From: Atherix ibis
Taxonomy: Eukaryota; Arthropoda; Insecta; Diptera; Athericidae
Direction of reading: 5' to 3'
DNA length: 64,000 nucleotides
Assembly (NCBI GenBank): GCA_958298945.1
Contig: OY282605.1
Span: 28,622,811-28,686,810 of the forward strand
Part shown: positions 1-11,211 of the stretch, piece by piece
Numbering within the stretch: the first letter of the stretch is position 1
Layout: each line of letters starts with the position of its first letter
The notes under the pieces: generated by a model
The model's input: the letters and a program-made list of their open reading frames with translations, nothing else
Told to the model about the DNA's origin: nothing
Database searches by the model: none
Made by a program: the position numbers and the translations under genes

Positions 1-1440
1 AGGTGTTAAAAAAAAATGTTTAAATAATAATAAACCATCAACAAAACTCGACTGATTCACCCTTTTCAAGAGTTAAATTTACTTCAAAACTCTTTTCAAT
101 AAGAAATAAAAATGAATAAATAAATAAGAAAACCCTTCAAAATTTTCAAATAATATTTTTATAAAACTTTTATTAACACAATTTACTATTCAAGCACTTG
201 TCATACCCTTATCAGTGCTTGTAATTCAATACTCGCTCTATCATCGACTCATATTCGTCCTTGCAAATATACGTTACTCTATACAGATCGGATTTATCTT
301 ATCGATTCCTAATAAATTAAATATTTCTGATTAATGAAAATTTGTCATCATACAGTCAAAATATTATAATGAATACAAATTTCTGTAATTTATCCCCAAT
401 TTCTTTTTATTAAAAATCAAATTAAATTAATTTTTAATGTTGAGATTTTCTTTTCGAAATTCTACTGCGATGATTTCCCTTTTCTATCAAATTGTAAATT
501 GGGTAAATTTAATGCTGATTTTTTTTCTCAAAAAGTTCAGTACTTTTTATATAAATTTTAAAAGAAAATAATAATAAAAAAAAATTTATTAGATATTCTG
601 ACTCTGCCGGAGTGCTCTCATTTACTCACTTTTAGAAGAACAGCAAACATGACAATTTCCTCTGAATAGGATTCGAAAAGAAATTTTCTAATGCTCTAAT
701 AAGCATATACGTTTTTGGAATATTTGAATATGATTTGAATCCCAAAATCTGTTTATCTACTTTTACCGCATTCAAGGATTCGTAAACAGTTTCAATTTTT
801 GCATTATTCAATACGCAAAAACGAAAATGATTGCATACAAAAGCGATCGGATTTCAATTTGCAAAACGAACAGGTAAGCAAACTTAACATATTTTGAAAA
901 AAAAAATTATACAGATCAGATAATCTTTATAATTTGTATAAAAAACAAAAAAATTATACAAATTATAAAGATTATCTGACTCTTACAGGATATAAGGTAT
1001 CCTTAATACTACAATAGTTTTTATAATTACAAGCTTACAGAGTTTATTTGCAGTAATATTAATAGTACTCGAAAAGAAGATATATTAACATTTGCACAGT
1101 ATTCGCAATTTTCTTTTAATCTAAATTAATCCAATTTTATTTTTACATTCCTTTTATCCTTTGTATATTGTGTTTTTTTGTGAAATTTTAAGGAATCATG
1201 AAATACAGACATTTGTTAATAAACAATTTCTTTTTTAGTTTTCAACCTTTTTAGTGTATTTTTTTAATTTTCAAAAAAAAAACACTTTTTATTTCTGAAA
1301 TTTCTTAATATTTTTCAATAATTGTTCAGGCATACTAGGAAACTGACGTCACAAAAAAACTCTCATTTTTTATCTATTATTACGAATGCAGAAAATTTTT
1401 GAAGAAAATATTTCACATTAATTTTTTTGTAGATGGCGTT
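1..1440. other. AT-rich intergenic stretch
   Basis: No open frame resembling a known protein was seen on either strand. The stretch is dominated by A/T runs. Its only distinct structure is the inverted repeat at 916-979, listed separately. It could be flanking intergenic DNA or intron of a gene outside the window. Confidence 0.6.
916..979. repeat. Perfect 26-bp inverted repeat (hairpin)
   Basis: Positions 916-941 are an exact reverse complement of 954-979, separated by a 12-nt A-rich loop. The stem is almost wholly A/T. It could be a foldback remnant, a template-switch product or a transcribed hairpin; the sequence alone does not decide. Confidence 0.85.
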
Positions 1441-1462
1441 AAAGTAGTAATTAATAACAAAG

Positions 1463-1627
1463 ATGATTAGAAATATCAATGATCGTTTCCGATTAGTAAA
1501 TGAGAATCAGAAACGATCAATCCAACTTACAGTAAATACCGTTAACTTGAATAAATCAACTATCACAGCTGGTGTTCCACAAGGGAGTATTCACGGACCT
1601 AGTTTATACAATGACTATTACTTCTCA
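1463..1627 (+). pseudogene. Non-LTR reverse transcriptase fragment
   Basis: The translation from 1463 contains AGVPQGSIHGPSLYNDY, which matches the reverse transcriptase motif usually seen as GVPQGS-LGP-LF--YINDL in jockey/CR1-like retrotransposons. Only about 55 residues survive, and the frame stops making sense exactly where the mariner copy starts at 1630. A mariner therefore probably landed in an already broken retrotransposon. The downstream FADD motif is not found on the far side at 2846, so the element was already truncated or has since decayed. Confidence 0.6.
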
Positions 1628-1629
1628 TA

Positions 1630-2845
1630 CGGGGTCTGTTCAAAAAGTATCACGAATTTTGTGTTTTTTTTTCAAAAATTATTTATTTATTCATGAATAT
1701 CTATTTTGTCACCTTCAAAGTAATCCCCACCAAATATTATCAACTTGTGCCAACATTTTTTCCAATCCTCGAAGCACTTCAAAAAATCATTTTTTGTGAT
1801 CCTGTTCAGCTCCTCCTTCGATGTCGTCTTTATCTCCTCAATCGTAGTGTAGCGTCGTCCTTTTATGGGGCTCTTCAGTTTCAGGAACAAGAAAAAGTCA
1901 CAGGAGACCAGATCTGGGGAATACGGTGGCTGCGGCATTATAAGTGTGCTATTTTTGGCCAAAAAGTCGCGCACAAGCAACGATGCGTGAGCAGGGGCGT
2001 TATCATGGTGCAAAAGTCAATTTTTGTTCTTCCATAAATCCGGGCGTTTCTGGCGGATTGCTTTTGGCAACTTGTGCATAACTTGCAGGTAATATTCCTT
2101 ATTGACCTTTCTCCCCTGTGGCAAGAACTTACGACATACCACGCCCCTGCAATCGAAGAAAACTGTAAGCAAAACCTTCACATTCGACCGAATTTGGCGC
2201 GCTTTTTTCGGTCTTGGCTCGTGTGGCAGCTTTTATTGGGATGATTGAGCTTTGGTTTCTACGTCATAACCATAAACTCATGATTCGTCATCAGTTTTCA
2301 CCCTCTGGAGCAAATTTGGGTCATCGCGGACAGAGTCAAACAGCTCCTTAGCAATGTTATTGCGATGCTGTTTTTGGTCGAAATTAAGCAATTTTGGTAC
2401 GAATTTCGTGGCGACCCGTCTCACGCCAAATTATTGGTAAAAATCGAATGACACGAGCCAATCGATATGTTTAAGCCCTCAGCAACTCCTCTAACGGTGA
2501 TTCGACGATTGGCCAATACTATTTTCTTCACTTCATCAATATTTTCGTCTGTTGTTGACGTGCTCGGGCGTCCGGCACGCTCTTCTTCGTTCACATCTTC
2601 TTGGACCTCTGAGAGCATATTGTACCACCGATAAACGTTGTTTCGGTCCAAAGTATCTTCACCATATGCCACATATTCTTTAATCCATGTTTTGGAATGG
2701 GAAAAAATTGAAGACGAGCCAAAACACGTGCAAGAAAAGCAGCTGTCAAAAATTAGCTAAACATTAAAAATGGCCGAACTTGTCGGTATAAGTGAGAAAC
2801 ATAAGTACCAACGTAACGCCACAAAAAAATTGCGATACTTTTTGA
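1630..2845 (-). mobile_element. Mariner copy A (decayed, minus strand)
   Basis: The end at 1630 has the family terminal repeat (CGGGGTCTGTTCAAAAAGTA) preceded by TA. The opposite end near 2845 keeps a degenerate version. Minus-strand frames encode transposase in pieces: 2421-2672 holds the N-terminal helix-turn-helix part (VYRWYNM, STSTTDENIDEV, RRITVRGVAE), and 1687-2013 holds the C-terminal catalytic part with HHDNAPAHAS and YSPDLVSCDFFLF. The last two aspartates are separated by 34 residues, the DD34D spacing that defines mariner. The N- and C-terminal parts lie in broken frames, so the copy is not functional. It belongs to the same family as the copies at 6801, 25914 and 60229. Confidence 0.85.
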
Positions 2846-2984
2846 TAATTGCGATATGGTCTAGATTATTTTTTCAATAGGATTGAAACAAGCTTTGTTG
2901 GCATTTTTATCATACAGTTTTTTAACATGCTCATACTAGAAAGTTTACCATTTGATATAATGTTATCTATTTTGCTCAAAAATT

Positions 2985-3290
2985 GTATGAAAATAATATA
3001 CTTACCAGTGAAAGCTGGTTTTTCAGAAAAAAAAATCATCTTTTCGAACGAAGCACTTAGACGGCTATGTTAACAAGCAAAATTTTCGTTTTTAGGCACC
3101 TGAAAATCCAAGAACAGTTATTGAACAATTATTCCTTTGACGGTGTGCCAATGTATGGTCTGCTTGGACCAAAATGAGGCTGGTGCCACAGTTACTGTCA
3201 ATGGAGTACGGTATAGATATATGGTAACTAATTTCTTATGACCTATTTCTAATAACATGGATGTTATTGACTTGTTATGGTATTTTTTGA
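2985..3290 (+). pseudogene. Tc1-like (IS630-type) DDE transposase fragment
   Basis: Three plus-strand frames give pieces of one transposase: IIFSNEA near 3035, then GYVNKQNFRF near 3062-3092, then NEAGATVTVNGVRYRYM near 3170-3225. These match the conserved block FSDEAHFxLxGYVNKQNxRxW ... AVTVNGxRYxxM of an insect Tc1/mariner-superfamily transposase. Frameshifts and the loss of the remaining two catalytic acidic residues make it a relic. It is probably a separate copy from the fragment at 4590-5110, because the two overlap in content. Confidence 0.65.
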
Positions 3291-3919
3291 GGTGTTTGAT
3301 AGGGATGAGGAACGTTAAATTTTACAGGAGTATGGTCAATGACAATCATAATCAAATAGCATATGTTTCAGCTGGGCATACTTGATGCTATCTTTTGGGA
3401 AAATCATTCTTGATGTGCTCTCACGCCCACCACAAGCAGCAAAAATCATGCCAAAAACATAAAGGGGATAATGGAGATACCCGGGGGTGTTAAGCTCTCC
3501 ATTGAAGGGGAAGGGGAAGTGAATAATAATAAAGGAAAAAACTTAGATGGCGAAGTAATAAAAAATAATTTAAAAGAAAAACATCCAAAAAAGGGAGAAA
3601 TAAGGAACGTAAAACGTTACGAAAACGAAAATGGATAGGCAAAAAAATTGAGAGAAAAAAAAATATATTTGAAGAAAATATTAAAATAAAAAGAAAAGGT
3701 CCCAAAAGAAATCTAAAAAAAATAAAAGAAAAAGAAAACAAAATGTTTGTGAAGGGCTTAGATGGAAGTGCTCTCCCTGGCGTGCCCTAACCGCCCTATG
3801 GCACTTCGCGGCCAAAATAAAGTTCATGAAACTTCATGCCCAATTCCATGTTACTGCGGCTGTAGCTCGTAACATCTTCGATGGTAGATCTTCAGCTGAA
3901 TCAGTTCTAAATTAATGGA
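3291..3919. other. Unassigned stretch with a purine-rich block
   Basis: From about 3480 to 3760 the plus strand is strongly purine-rich and reads as lysine/glutamate-rich peptide (for example GEGEVNNNKGKNLDGEV) with no start codon and a stop near 3640. It could be low-complexity DNA or the remains of a retroelement gag-like frame. No recognised gene was seen. Confidence 0.4.
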
Positions 3920-4612
3920 ATGTGGCTTTTATTGACTCTTTAAAATATTATATATGAAAAACAAGAATGCGGCTCTTATTAACCTCATGTGTGCCCATCC
4001 CTGGCATGCATTGTTGATCTAATGTTATGCCATAGAATAAAGTGTAAGCGTCAAACTTTTAGTGAGTAAGCCTTAGAACAACTTAAGGTAAATCCGTTTT
4101 TGTGGCTCTTTAAAATATTGTATATGAAAAACAAGAATGCGGCTCTTATTAACCTCATGTGTGCCCGTCCCTGGCATGCGTTATTGACCTTATGTTACGC
4201 CATAGAAAAAAGTGTAAATGTCGTACTTTCGGTGAGTGGGTCTTAGAACAGATTAAGGAAAATCCGTTTTTGTGGCTCTTTAAAATATTGTATACTAAAA
4301 ACAAGAATGAGGCTTTTATTAACCTCATATGTGCCCATCTCTGGCACGCATCATTGATCTAATGTTACGCCATAGTGAAGGATCTAAATATCGTATTTTC
4401 GGTGAGTGGGTCTTCGGACAACTTAAGAAATATTTGTTTTTGTAGCTCTTTAAAATATTGTATATGGAAAACAAGAATGAGGCTCTTATTAACCTCATGT
4501 GTGCCCATCCCTGGCATACATCATTGATCTAATGTTACGCCATAGAAAAGAGTATAAATGTCATATTTTCGGTAAGTAAGCCTTGAGGAAAATCTTGAGG
4601 AAAATCCGTTTT
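3920..4612 (+). repeat. 170-bp tandem repeat, four copies
   Basis: The marker string TTTAAAATATT recurs at 3940, 4110, 4280 and 4450, a constant 170-bp spacing, and the sequence between is clearly homologous in each unit. Each unit can be read as a transposase segment: unit 2 gives KCKCRTFGEWVLEQIKENPF, which matches the conserved xRRxFxEWALEQL block of the Tc1-like family found just downstream at 4590. The array thus appears to have grown from, or captured, part of a transposon. Individual units carry different stops and substitutions. Confidence 0.85.
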
Positions 4613-5110
4613 TTACCAAAAAATTGAGTTCAGCGACTAAGCCGTCCTTTATATGGTCTGATGAATAACGACAAGTAAAACAAGAACTAGCATTGCATCC
4701 AAGAAAATTTACTGTTTGATGCGGTTTATGGTTCAGGAAAGTTATCGATCTGTATTTCTTTAAATATGGCGCTGGTCGTAACGTTGCTGTCAATGACGCC
4801 CACTATCACTCGATGATTTCGAACTATTTTTTTTTGCCCAAAATGCAAGAACTGCATCTGCTCGATATGTGGTTTCAACAAAACGACGCTACATGTCACA
4901 CAGCCTATATCGTGCAATTTGACACTTCCAGACTATTTTTTATGGGGTACGTGAAGTCACTCATATATGCCGAGAAAGCAGCGTCATTAGCAGCTCTGTA
5001 AGACAACATTACACGTATTATTAGTGAGATAACAGCCGAGACATCTAAAAGGTCGTTCAAAATTTGACTTCTCGCATGAATCACTTAAAATGTAGTTGCG
5101 GTCAATATTT
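4590..5110 (+). pseudogene. Tc1-like DDE transposase, internally deleted
   Basis: Reading along the plus strand gives WSDE, LALHPRKFTV, GAGRNVAVNDAHYHSMISNY, PKMQELHLLDMWFQQNDATC and, near the end, VVQNLTSRMNHLKCS. This is the order of a complete catalytic region. The first acidic block is disrupted, the usual QQDGATCHT is QQNDATCHT, and the segment that should hold the last aspartate (NWPPRSCDLTPLDYFLW) is missing: the frame runs from CHTAYIVQFDTS straight to GYVKSLIYAEKAAS. It directly continues the 170-bp tandem repeat, whose units match the part of the protein just upstream. Confidence 0.75.
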
Positions 5111-6800
5111 ATAAAATAATCTTTTAAGAGTAAATGGTAAGTAGAGATTTATAGAATTAAACAAAACTTGAATACGCTTTCGTAATTTTTTTGTACTTTT
5201 TTTTAAAATTAGAAAACCAAATTTTAAAAAAAATCACCCATTATAAGCTTCTTAATTTCTCATAAAAGAAAATTTTATTTATTGAGTTAGTAATTATTAT
5301 TATAAAAAAGAAGTCAATTTCTATAAATCTATCGTGAAATTTACACAAAAAATAATTATTATTGGAAATATTGATAAATGATTTTAATTATTAAAATAAT
5401 AACGTAATTGATTATACTATGGGGCAGAAAAGGAAGGCGGGGAGACAAGAGGTATAATATGAATTTATAAAAAAAACCGCTCGTAGCAGAGAATAAATAG
5501 AAATATTGATACAGAAAAATAAAAAGCTTTTGACCAGACCCTTATAATCCTAAATGATCCTCTTTCAAAAAATAATAATAAAATTTCATCGTTTTCTTTA
5601 AAACGAATGCTCTCAAGTAATCCTTAATAAAAAATTACTCAGACTTACATATTTTAAGTAGATTACATCTTAAAATACCAACCACAAAATATTTTGATTA
5701 TAAGGAAATTTCGATTCTAAAAATAAAATTGAATGTTTTTTTTTCAGTATTGAAAGCATTTTTATTTGATTAAAGAAAAGCGCAATGCTGTATTTAAATT
5801 ATATGAATTCATAGCCGTTAAGAATTTTGGTAAATATTGTTACAAAAATAATTCTCAACTCTGTGGTTACCCATCATCTTAGCCAAGCAATTAATTATTA
5901 AGACAAATTATTCAAGATGTACATAAAATTGTTTACAATTCATTGACAACGAACATAAATATTTATTGACACTTAAGTGGAACAACAATAATCGTAAGTT
6001 TTTCTAGTCGATTTTAGGGTTGATTGGAATTGTATGGTAACTTTTCGCGTAGGCACAAAATATGAACATTTCACTTAGGATGTTTAGTTTGTGTAAACCT
6101 TTTAAAATCGATGCTGTTGATTTGGATTCTATTCCTAAATTGGTATTGAAATATTGTAGAAAAATAATCAGACCCAAAAAAAAATAACTACAAAAAATAT
6201 TCTAAACGAATCTATTTACACTTTTCGGAAATAAATTGGCTTATATTTTTGCAATCGTATAACAAAATTAGTGGTTAAAGAAAGCTTTCCACTTTTTAAA
6301 AAAAAAATTGAACAAAAATTTCCAAAAAAGTTTTTTTTTTAAATATCCAATTAACTTTTATCAGTAAATGATTAAAAAATTATAAAAATGTTATGAAAAT
6401 AATGTAAGAAAATATTTTTATTGCTACAGGACAAACGACAATGATTATTAATTTTTTTCGTACAACACTAAAAAGCTTAATTTGTCTTATTCCGGCTTAT
6501 AATTTGTCCAATTTTCTTCCATGAAATTTTCAGTCTAACATGGTACTTGTCTATAAAATTCTAGACAACTTTTTAACTATAAATGAAAAAAAATTTAATA
6601 ATGCAAAATAATTTTTTAAATGTCTTCAGCAAAAAAAAAAAAAAAAAATTAAATTCTATTTAATATGATAATAAAATTTATTAAAACTTAACTTAATAAG
6701 GAGAAATTTACAGCATTTTTAAATTAAAATTTAAAATTTCGAATATTAAGAATTTAAACAGAGAAGAACCTTGTTCGGAGAATGGTAATTTCCTATTAGA
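5111..6800. other. AT-rich stretch without genes
   Basis: Only short, low-complexity open frames are present on both strands and no terminal repeats or motifs were recognised. It contains long A/T runs, for example around 6300 and 6630. Confidence 0.6.
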
Positions 6801-8015
6801 CGAGGTACGTTCAAAAAGTATCACGAATTTTGTGTTTTTTTTCCAAAATTATTTATTTATTCTTGAATATCTATTTTTTCCCCTTCAAAGTAATCCCCAC
6901 AACATATTATAAACTTGTGCCAACATTTTCTCCAATACTCGAAGCACTTTAAAAAATCATTTTTTGTAATCTTGTTCAGCTCCTCCTTCGATACCGTCTT
7001 TATCTCCTTAATCGTGGCGTAGCGTCGTCCTTTCATGGGGCTCTCCAGTTTCATGAAATAAGAAAAAGTCACAGAGGGCCAGATCTGGGGAACACGGCAA
7101 AAGTCAATTTTTGTTCTTCCACAAATCCGGGCGTTTATGGCGGATTGCTTCGTGCAACTTGCTGATAACTTGCAGGTAATATTCCTTATTGACCGTTCTA
7201 CCCTGTGGCAAGAACTCATGATGCACCATGCCTCTGCAATCGAAAAAAACTGTAAGCAAAACCTTCACATTCGGCCGAACATGGCGCGATTTTTTCGGTC
7301 TTGGCTCATGCGGTATTTTTCATTAGGATGATTGAGCTTTGGTTTCTACGTCATAACTATAAACTCATGATTTGTCACTAGTTATGACCCATTTGAGCAA
7401 ATTTGGGTCTTCGTGGACAGAGTCCAACCCCTCCTTAGAAATATTAATGCGATGCTGTTTTTGGTCGAAACTAAGCAATTTTGGTACGAATTTCGCGGCG
7501 ACCCGTCTCACGACCAAATCATTGGTAAAAATTGAAAGGTACGAGCCAATCGATATGTTTAAGTCCTCAGCAACTTTTCTAACGGTGATTCGACGATTGG
7601 CCAATACTATTTTCTTCACTTTATCAATGTTTTCGTCTGTTGTTGACGTGCTCGGGCGTCCGACACGCTTTTCGTCGTTCACATCTTCTCGGCCCTCTGA
7701 GAACATTTTGTACAACCAATAAACGTTGATTCGGTCCAAGACAGCTTCATCATATGCCACAGTCAATATTTGAAATGCGTCCGCGCAATTAATTTTGTTT
7801 TTTACACAAAATTTGATACAGATTGTTTGATCCATTTTTTGGAATAGGCTAAAATCGAAGATGAGCCAAAACACGTGCAAGCAAAGCGGCTGTCAAAAAT
7901 TAACTAAATATTTAAAATGGCCGAACTTGTCGGCATAAGTGAGAGACATGAGTACCAACATAACGCCATAAAAAATCGAAAATCGAATATACGTAACCCG
8001 CGAAAATTCAAAATG
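6801..8015 (-). mobile_element. Mariner copy B (minus strand, catalytic core deleted)
   Basis: The terminal repeat (CGAGGTACGTTCAAAAAGTA) begins at 6801; the other end fades out near 8015. The frame 7365-7880 holds the N-terminal half, with the likely start MDQTICIKFC, then STSTTDENIDKV and FDQKQHRINISKE, ending at WVITSDKS where GDES is expected. The frame 6857-7219 holds the C-terminus (KNDFLKCFEYWRKCWHK, GDYFEGEKIDIQE). Between them the block with the second catalytic aspartate (HHDNAPAHA) is deleted: the sequence jumps from the KIDFC codons to the region just before the third catalytic block. The copy cannot encode an active transposase. Confidence 0.85.
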
Positions 8016-8874
8016 AACGTTTTTTTAATACAAAAAATTTACAATATTATGAAAAAAAATTACAATAAAAAAAAACAGAATTATGTGTTAGTATAAATAA
8101 TTATTATTATTTGATTCGATATTTATGGCTACTTAGAAAACATACAAGGTATGGCAGCTTATAAGTCTAAAAGCATCACTAAAAGCAATCCGGCAATAGT
8201 GTGAAGTTTTCCTTCACATAAATTAGTCCCTTCTAAATGTGCAGTAGAAGTTTTAAGTCCGTTCGGTAACTACGTGACCCTAAAAAGCGTGGTAAGTGAA
8301 TTTGTATTTTTTTTTCGTGCGTATTTGGACTTATGGAATTTAATTCGAGTGTTAAGACAACCGTTCCAATTTCTAGTATATCTTTTTCTTTATAACCAAT
8401 GATCCTGCCTATAATTGTTTATAATATTTCTTCTTTATATTATTAATAATATATTACGTTATTATCTTAATGTTCCCTTTATTTGCGACCTGTATATTTC
8501 CTGTCTCTAAAAATATATATTCTAGTTCATCCTACTATTAAAATCTACTCGAAAGAAAATGTTCTTCTGCTATCATACCTAATAACACTCATTTGAGGCT
8601 GAGGACACAGGGCCTATAATATTTCTAAATCTCATTAAATAGAAAAACGCCGAAGTAATGAGACTGTCATTACTGAGACCGATCTGGTAACACCGCGGAC
8701 ATTCCCTCAAAATACTTTTCAAACGTGTAGTATAGATTTTAAACCTGTTCGATAACTACTTGGCCCTCACTTCAGAAGTGAAGTTATTTTTTGCATAATG
8801 GAACAGCGACATTTGGAATAATAAAATTGTGTGTAAAGCTTTGTGAATTCGTGAGGTTAGCTAAAGAAAATTTA
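8016..8874. other. AT-rich stretch, no gene seen
   Basis: No supported coding frame. Two short related segments, around 8205-8270 (ending GGTAACTACGTGACCCT) and 8710-8775 (ending GATAACTACTTGGCCCT), resemble each other and may be remnants of one dispersed repeat; they may also mark the edge of the mariner relic that follows. Confidence 0.45.
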
Positions 8875-9260
8875 CAATGAGCTTATGAAAAAACTTATTA
8901 TTAAGAGGACAAGTTTTTCGGTTTTATAAATTATTTTTGCAGGGCCAACGAGAAATAGAAGATGAAGCTTGCTCTGGCAGGGCATCCACATAGAAAGCTG
9001 ATAAAAATTTTGATTAAAATTTAAGATTCTTGAAAGTCTTACAAAAATCGAACATTACGAACACTTTGACCGCAACGATGCAAATGCACTTTATTGCACC
9101 GCCATCTTCATTAATGCGTTTTTGTCGAAATAATAGATTCATCTAGTTCCACAGCCCCCCTATTCACCTAGTCGAAGTCTGTGTGACTTCTTTTTGTTCT
9201 CCAAGTTAAAAAAATGCCTAATAGGAAAGTATGCCACTATTAATTTCATGGCATACCTAT
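8875..9260 (+). pseudogene. Mariner transposase relic
   Basis: The plus strand around 8941-8995 reads GQREIEDEACSGRAST, matching the linker of mariner transposases (G-E-I-EDE-RSGRPST). Around 9110-9240 it reads, in shifting frames, the equivalent of FLSKNNRFI..SPPIHLVEVC..FLFSKLKKCLIGK, which corresponds to the YSPDL-P-DFFLF block. About two thirds of the gene between these points is missing. It is probably a distinct, older mariner lineage. Confidence 0.55.
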
Positions 9261-9994
9261 CCTTAGACATAATATTATGAGCCACCTACGACCGTAGGAA
9301 TTGACAAACGCTCAATCAATGCATACAGACCTAACATGTTATACTTGTTATGGATTTCTTCAGTACGCTCGTTTCCAACCTGCACAAGCACTATATTTCG
9401 TTTTTGGGGTGCCTCAACTCCACTCTTCTATAGCCTTTTTTCACATATTCAGCCTTTAGCCAATCAGTTCCCTTTTCCGATTCATTCTATTGCAACTGGC
9501 CTCGCTTGTCTACTCTAGCATTTCGTGCTTTATTCAAAATCTGCCCCCAAAAAAATTCATCATCTAGTAGCCCGTTCACCTAGTTTGCAAGTCACTACCT
9601 CTTGTGCATCTATCTGGTATCACCACAGATCCAGCTACATCCAAGGCAGGTGCAACCAATACCTAATTATTTGTACCAAGGCCTACGTAAACCTCTATAA
9701 TCATCTGCAGTGATATCACCCGGAATAACCGATTCTAAGAACGTACTCGCGATGTGGTTATTTACCACAGCCATCACGTTTCAGCCAAAGACATCTCACC
9801 TTTGTCGAGCACGGAATTACCAACCACAGTATGGAACCCGATCCCCGTGGTACCACTTTCTGTATGTACTCCCAATCAAAAAGCTACTCTTAGGACCATG
9901 TAAGTTCCACGCACTGCTAGGCCGACTCAGGGTCGCGGGTTCGGCAAGACCCGAAGGCACTTCTAGTATTGTTTATTGTTTAATTGATGTTTAT
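9261..9994. other. GC-richer block of unknown origin
   Basis: This block is noticeably richer in C/G than its surroundings. It holds only short plus-strand frames (9336-9518, 9525-9713, 9710-10117) with no recognisable domain. It adjoins the repeat beginning at 9995 and may be part of a retroelement untranslated region. I could not name it. Confidence 0.4.
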
Positions 9995-10926
9995 TCAAAT
10001 AATCTTCCCACTTCAGACCATTTAAAACCAATAAGTTTTGCTTTAGTTATTCGAATCATTTTATATTTTATCTATAATGGTAAAATTTCACATAATAAAA
10101 GATTTCCTAAATTTTAAATGTATTTTATGCAACTTTTCTTTCAAAACCCCAAATTGGATAAGCCTTGTAACCGTTTTTAATTGGAACGACAAGAATAAAA
10201 CTTTTTATAATGCGGCACAGTCACATCACGACCATTTAGGAGTATCAAAAATTTTACGAAGGATTTTTAACTGTAGAAATTGTATTTCTCCAGAGATCTA
10301 GTCCGTAAGTTCATAATGGTCTCAGTAGGGCTTTGTATAAAATTAATTTGTTATCGTAAGTTTGAAATGTTTGCCTAGAAGTCAAAGTAGTTAATGGTAT
10401 CGTCTGATTAGTCTAAGTCTTTTAAGTCCTGTGTATGGGTTCCATGTCAAGCATTTGTCTAAGTTCAGTCCTACGTAGAGAACTTTAGTATCTTGTGGTA
10501 TGGTACTGCCATTAATTTTGGCAGTGCTACACCAATTTTTTTCTAGATGAAAGATAGGCAGACCGTATTATCTGCCTATATAGAAAAGAAGGTGCTATAT
10601 TCGATGTATAAATAATGTAAAGAATAGGCCAAAGTATGCTGCCCTGAGGAACGCTAGCTAATACAGGAATGATATGCATATTTTGCTTAGAAATACCGAC
10701 TAATAAGAAATAATTTTAGTATCATGTAATATGTAGAGTGCCAGATCCTCTTCAGTTTTCAGATTGAGCCCTGGTGACCAAAAGCTATCAAAAGTTTTGC
10801 TAATATCTAGAAATACTCTTTTCTGTCTGAAGAGGGTGCCATTAAATCGACGAATTGAGGGCACTTATAGGTAGTGAACAATTAAAATATGATTTTAAAA
10901 AATCTAATTGATTTCTTTTTGTAAAT
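9995..10926 (+). repeat. Composite dispersed repeat, copy 1
   Basis: This segment aligns by eye with 62310-63247 in the same orientation: both contain CTTCCCACT, then AGTTTTGCTTTAGT, then TCTAGTCCGTAAGTTCATAA, then the same reverse transcriptase relic on the minus strand, then the start of the same Tc1-like element. Shorter homologous pieces occur at 50165-50430 (+) and around 28000-28090 and 28440-28600 (-). The outer repeat is therefore a dispersed family, and the two long copies share secondary insertions. Confidence 0.75.
10300..10870 (-). pseudogene. Jockey-like reverse transcriptase relic
   Basis: On the minus strand the translated pieces appear in the right order: VFLDISKTFDSFWSPGL near 10830, SVPQGSILWPIL near 10630-10660, and YVGLNLDKCLTWNPY near 10440-10490. 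They correspond to the reverse transcriptase blocks FLDxxKAFDxVW, SVPQGSxLGPxL and YLGxxLDxxLTWxxH of the jockey clade. Frameshifts, stops and the loss of a clean FADD block show that it is dead. The equivalent relic is at 62690-63200. Confidence 0.7.
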
Positions 10927-11211
10927 ACAGGGTGCTTTTTAATGTTCCAGGCTGATTTTGTTTGGCCGCCATTTTGGTTTGGATGACATTTGTCTGTTGG
11001 CATTTGACAGTCGTAGAGAATAGTCGATCAGAATTTATATACGAGTATAAGGCCGCAACAACATGTTGAAATTATTAAAACATTTTATTTAAATAATTGT
11101 GCATTTGTGAATACGCAGAAAAAATTACGTCACTTTTTTGGTGTTAATCATATGCCGAGCAAATCAACCCTTCAGCGTGTAATGAATATTTTTTTTTTTT
11201 AAAAATGCATA

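Noticed and set aside
3490..3741. Minus-strand 83-codon frame rich in Phe/Leu
   Set aside because: It is the complement of a purine-rich tract; the hydrophobic repetition is compositional.
9925..9960. GGGTTCGGCAAGACCCG-like segment considered as a tRNA T-arm
   Set aside because: No cloverleaf could be built around it and no A-box lies at the right distance.
9710..10117. Plus-strand 135-codon frame
   Set aside because: It crosses the boundary between an unassigned GC-richer block and a dispersed repeat, and its peptide has no recognisable domain.
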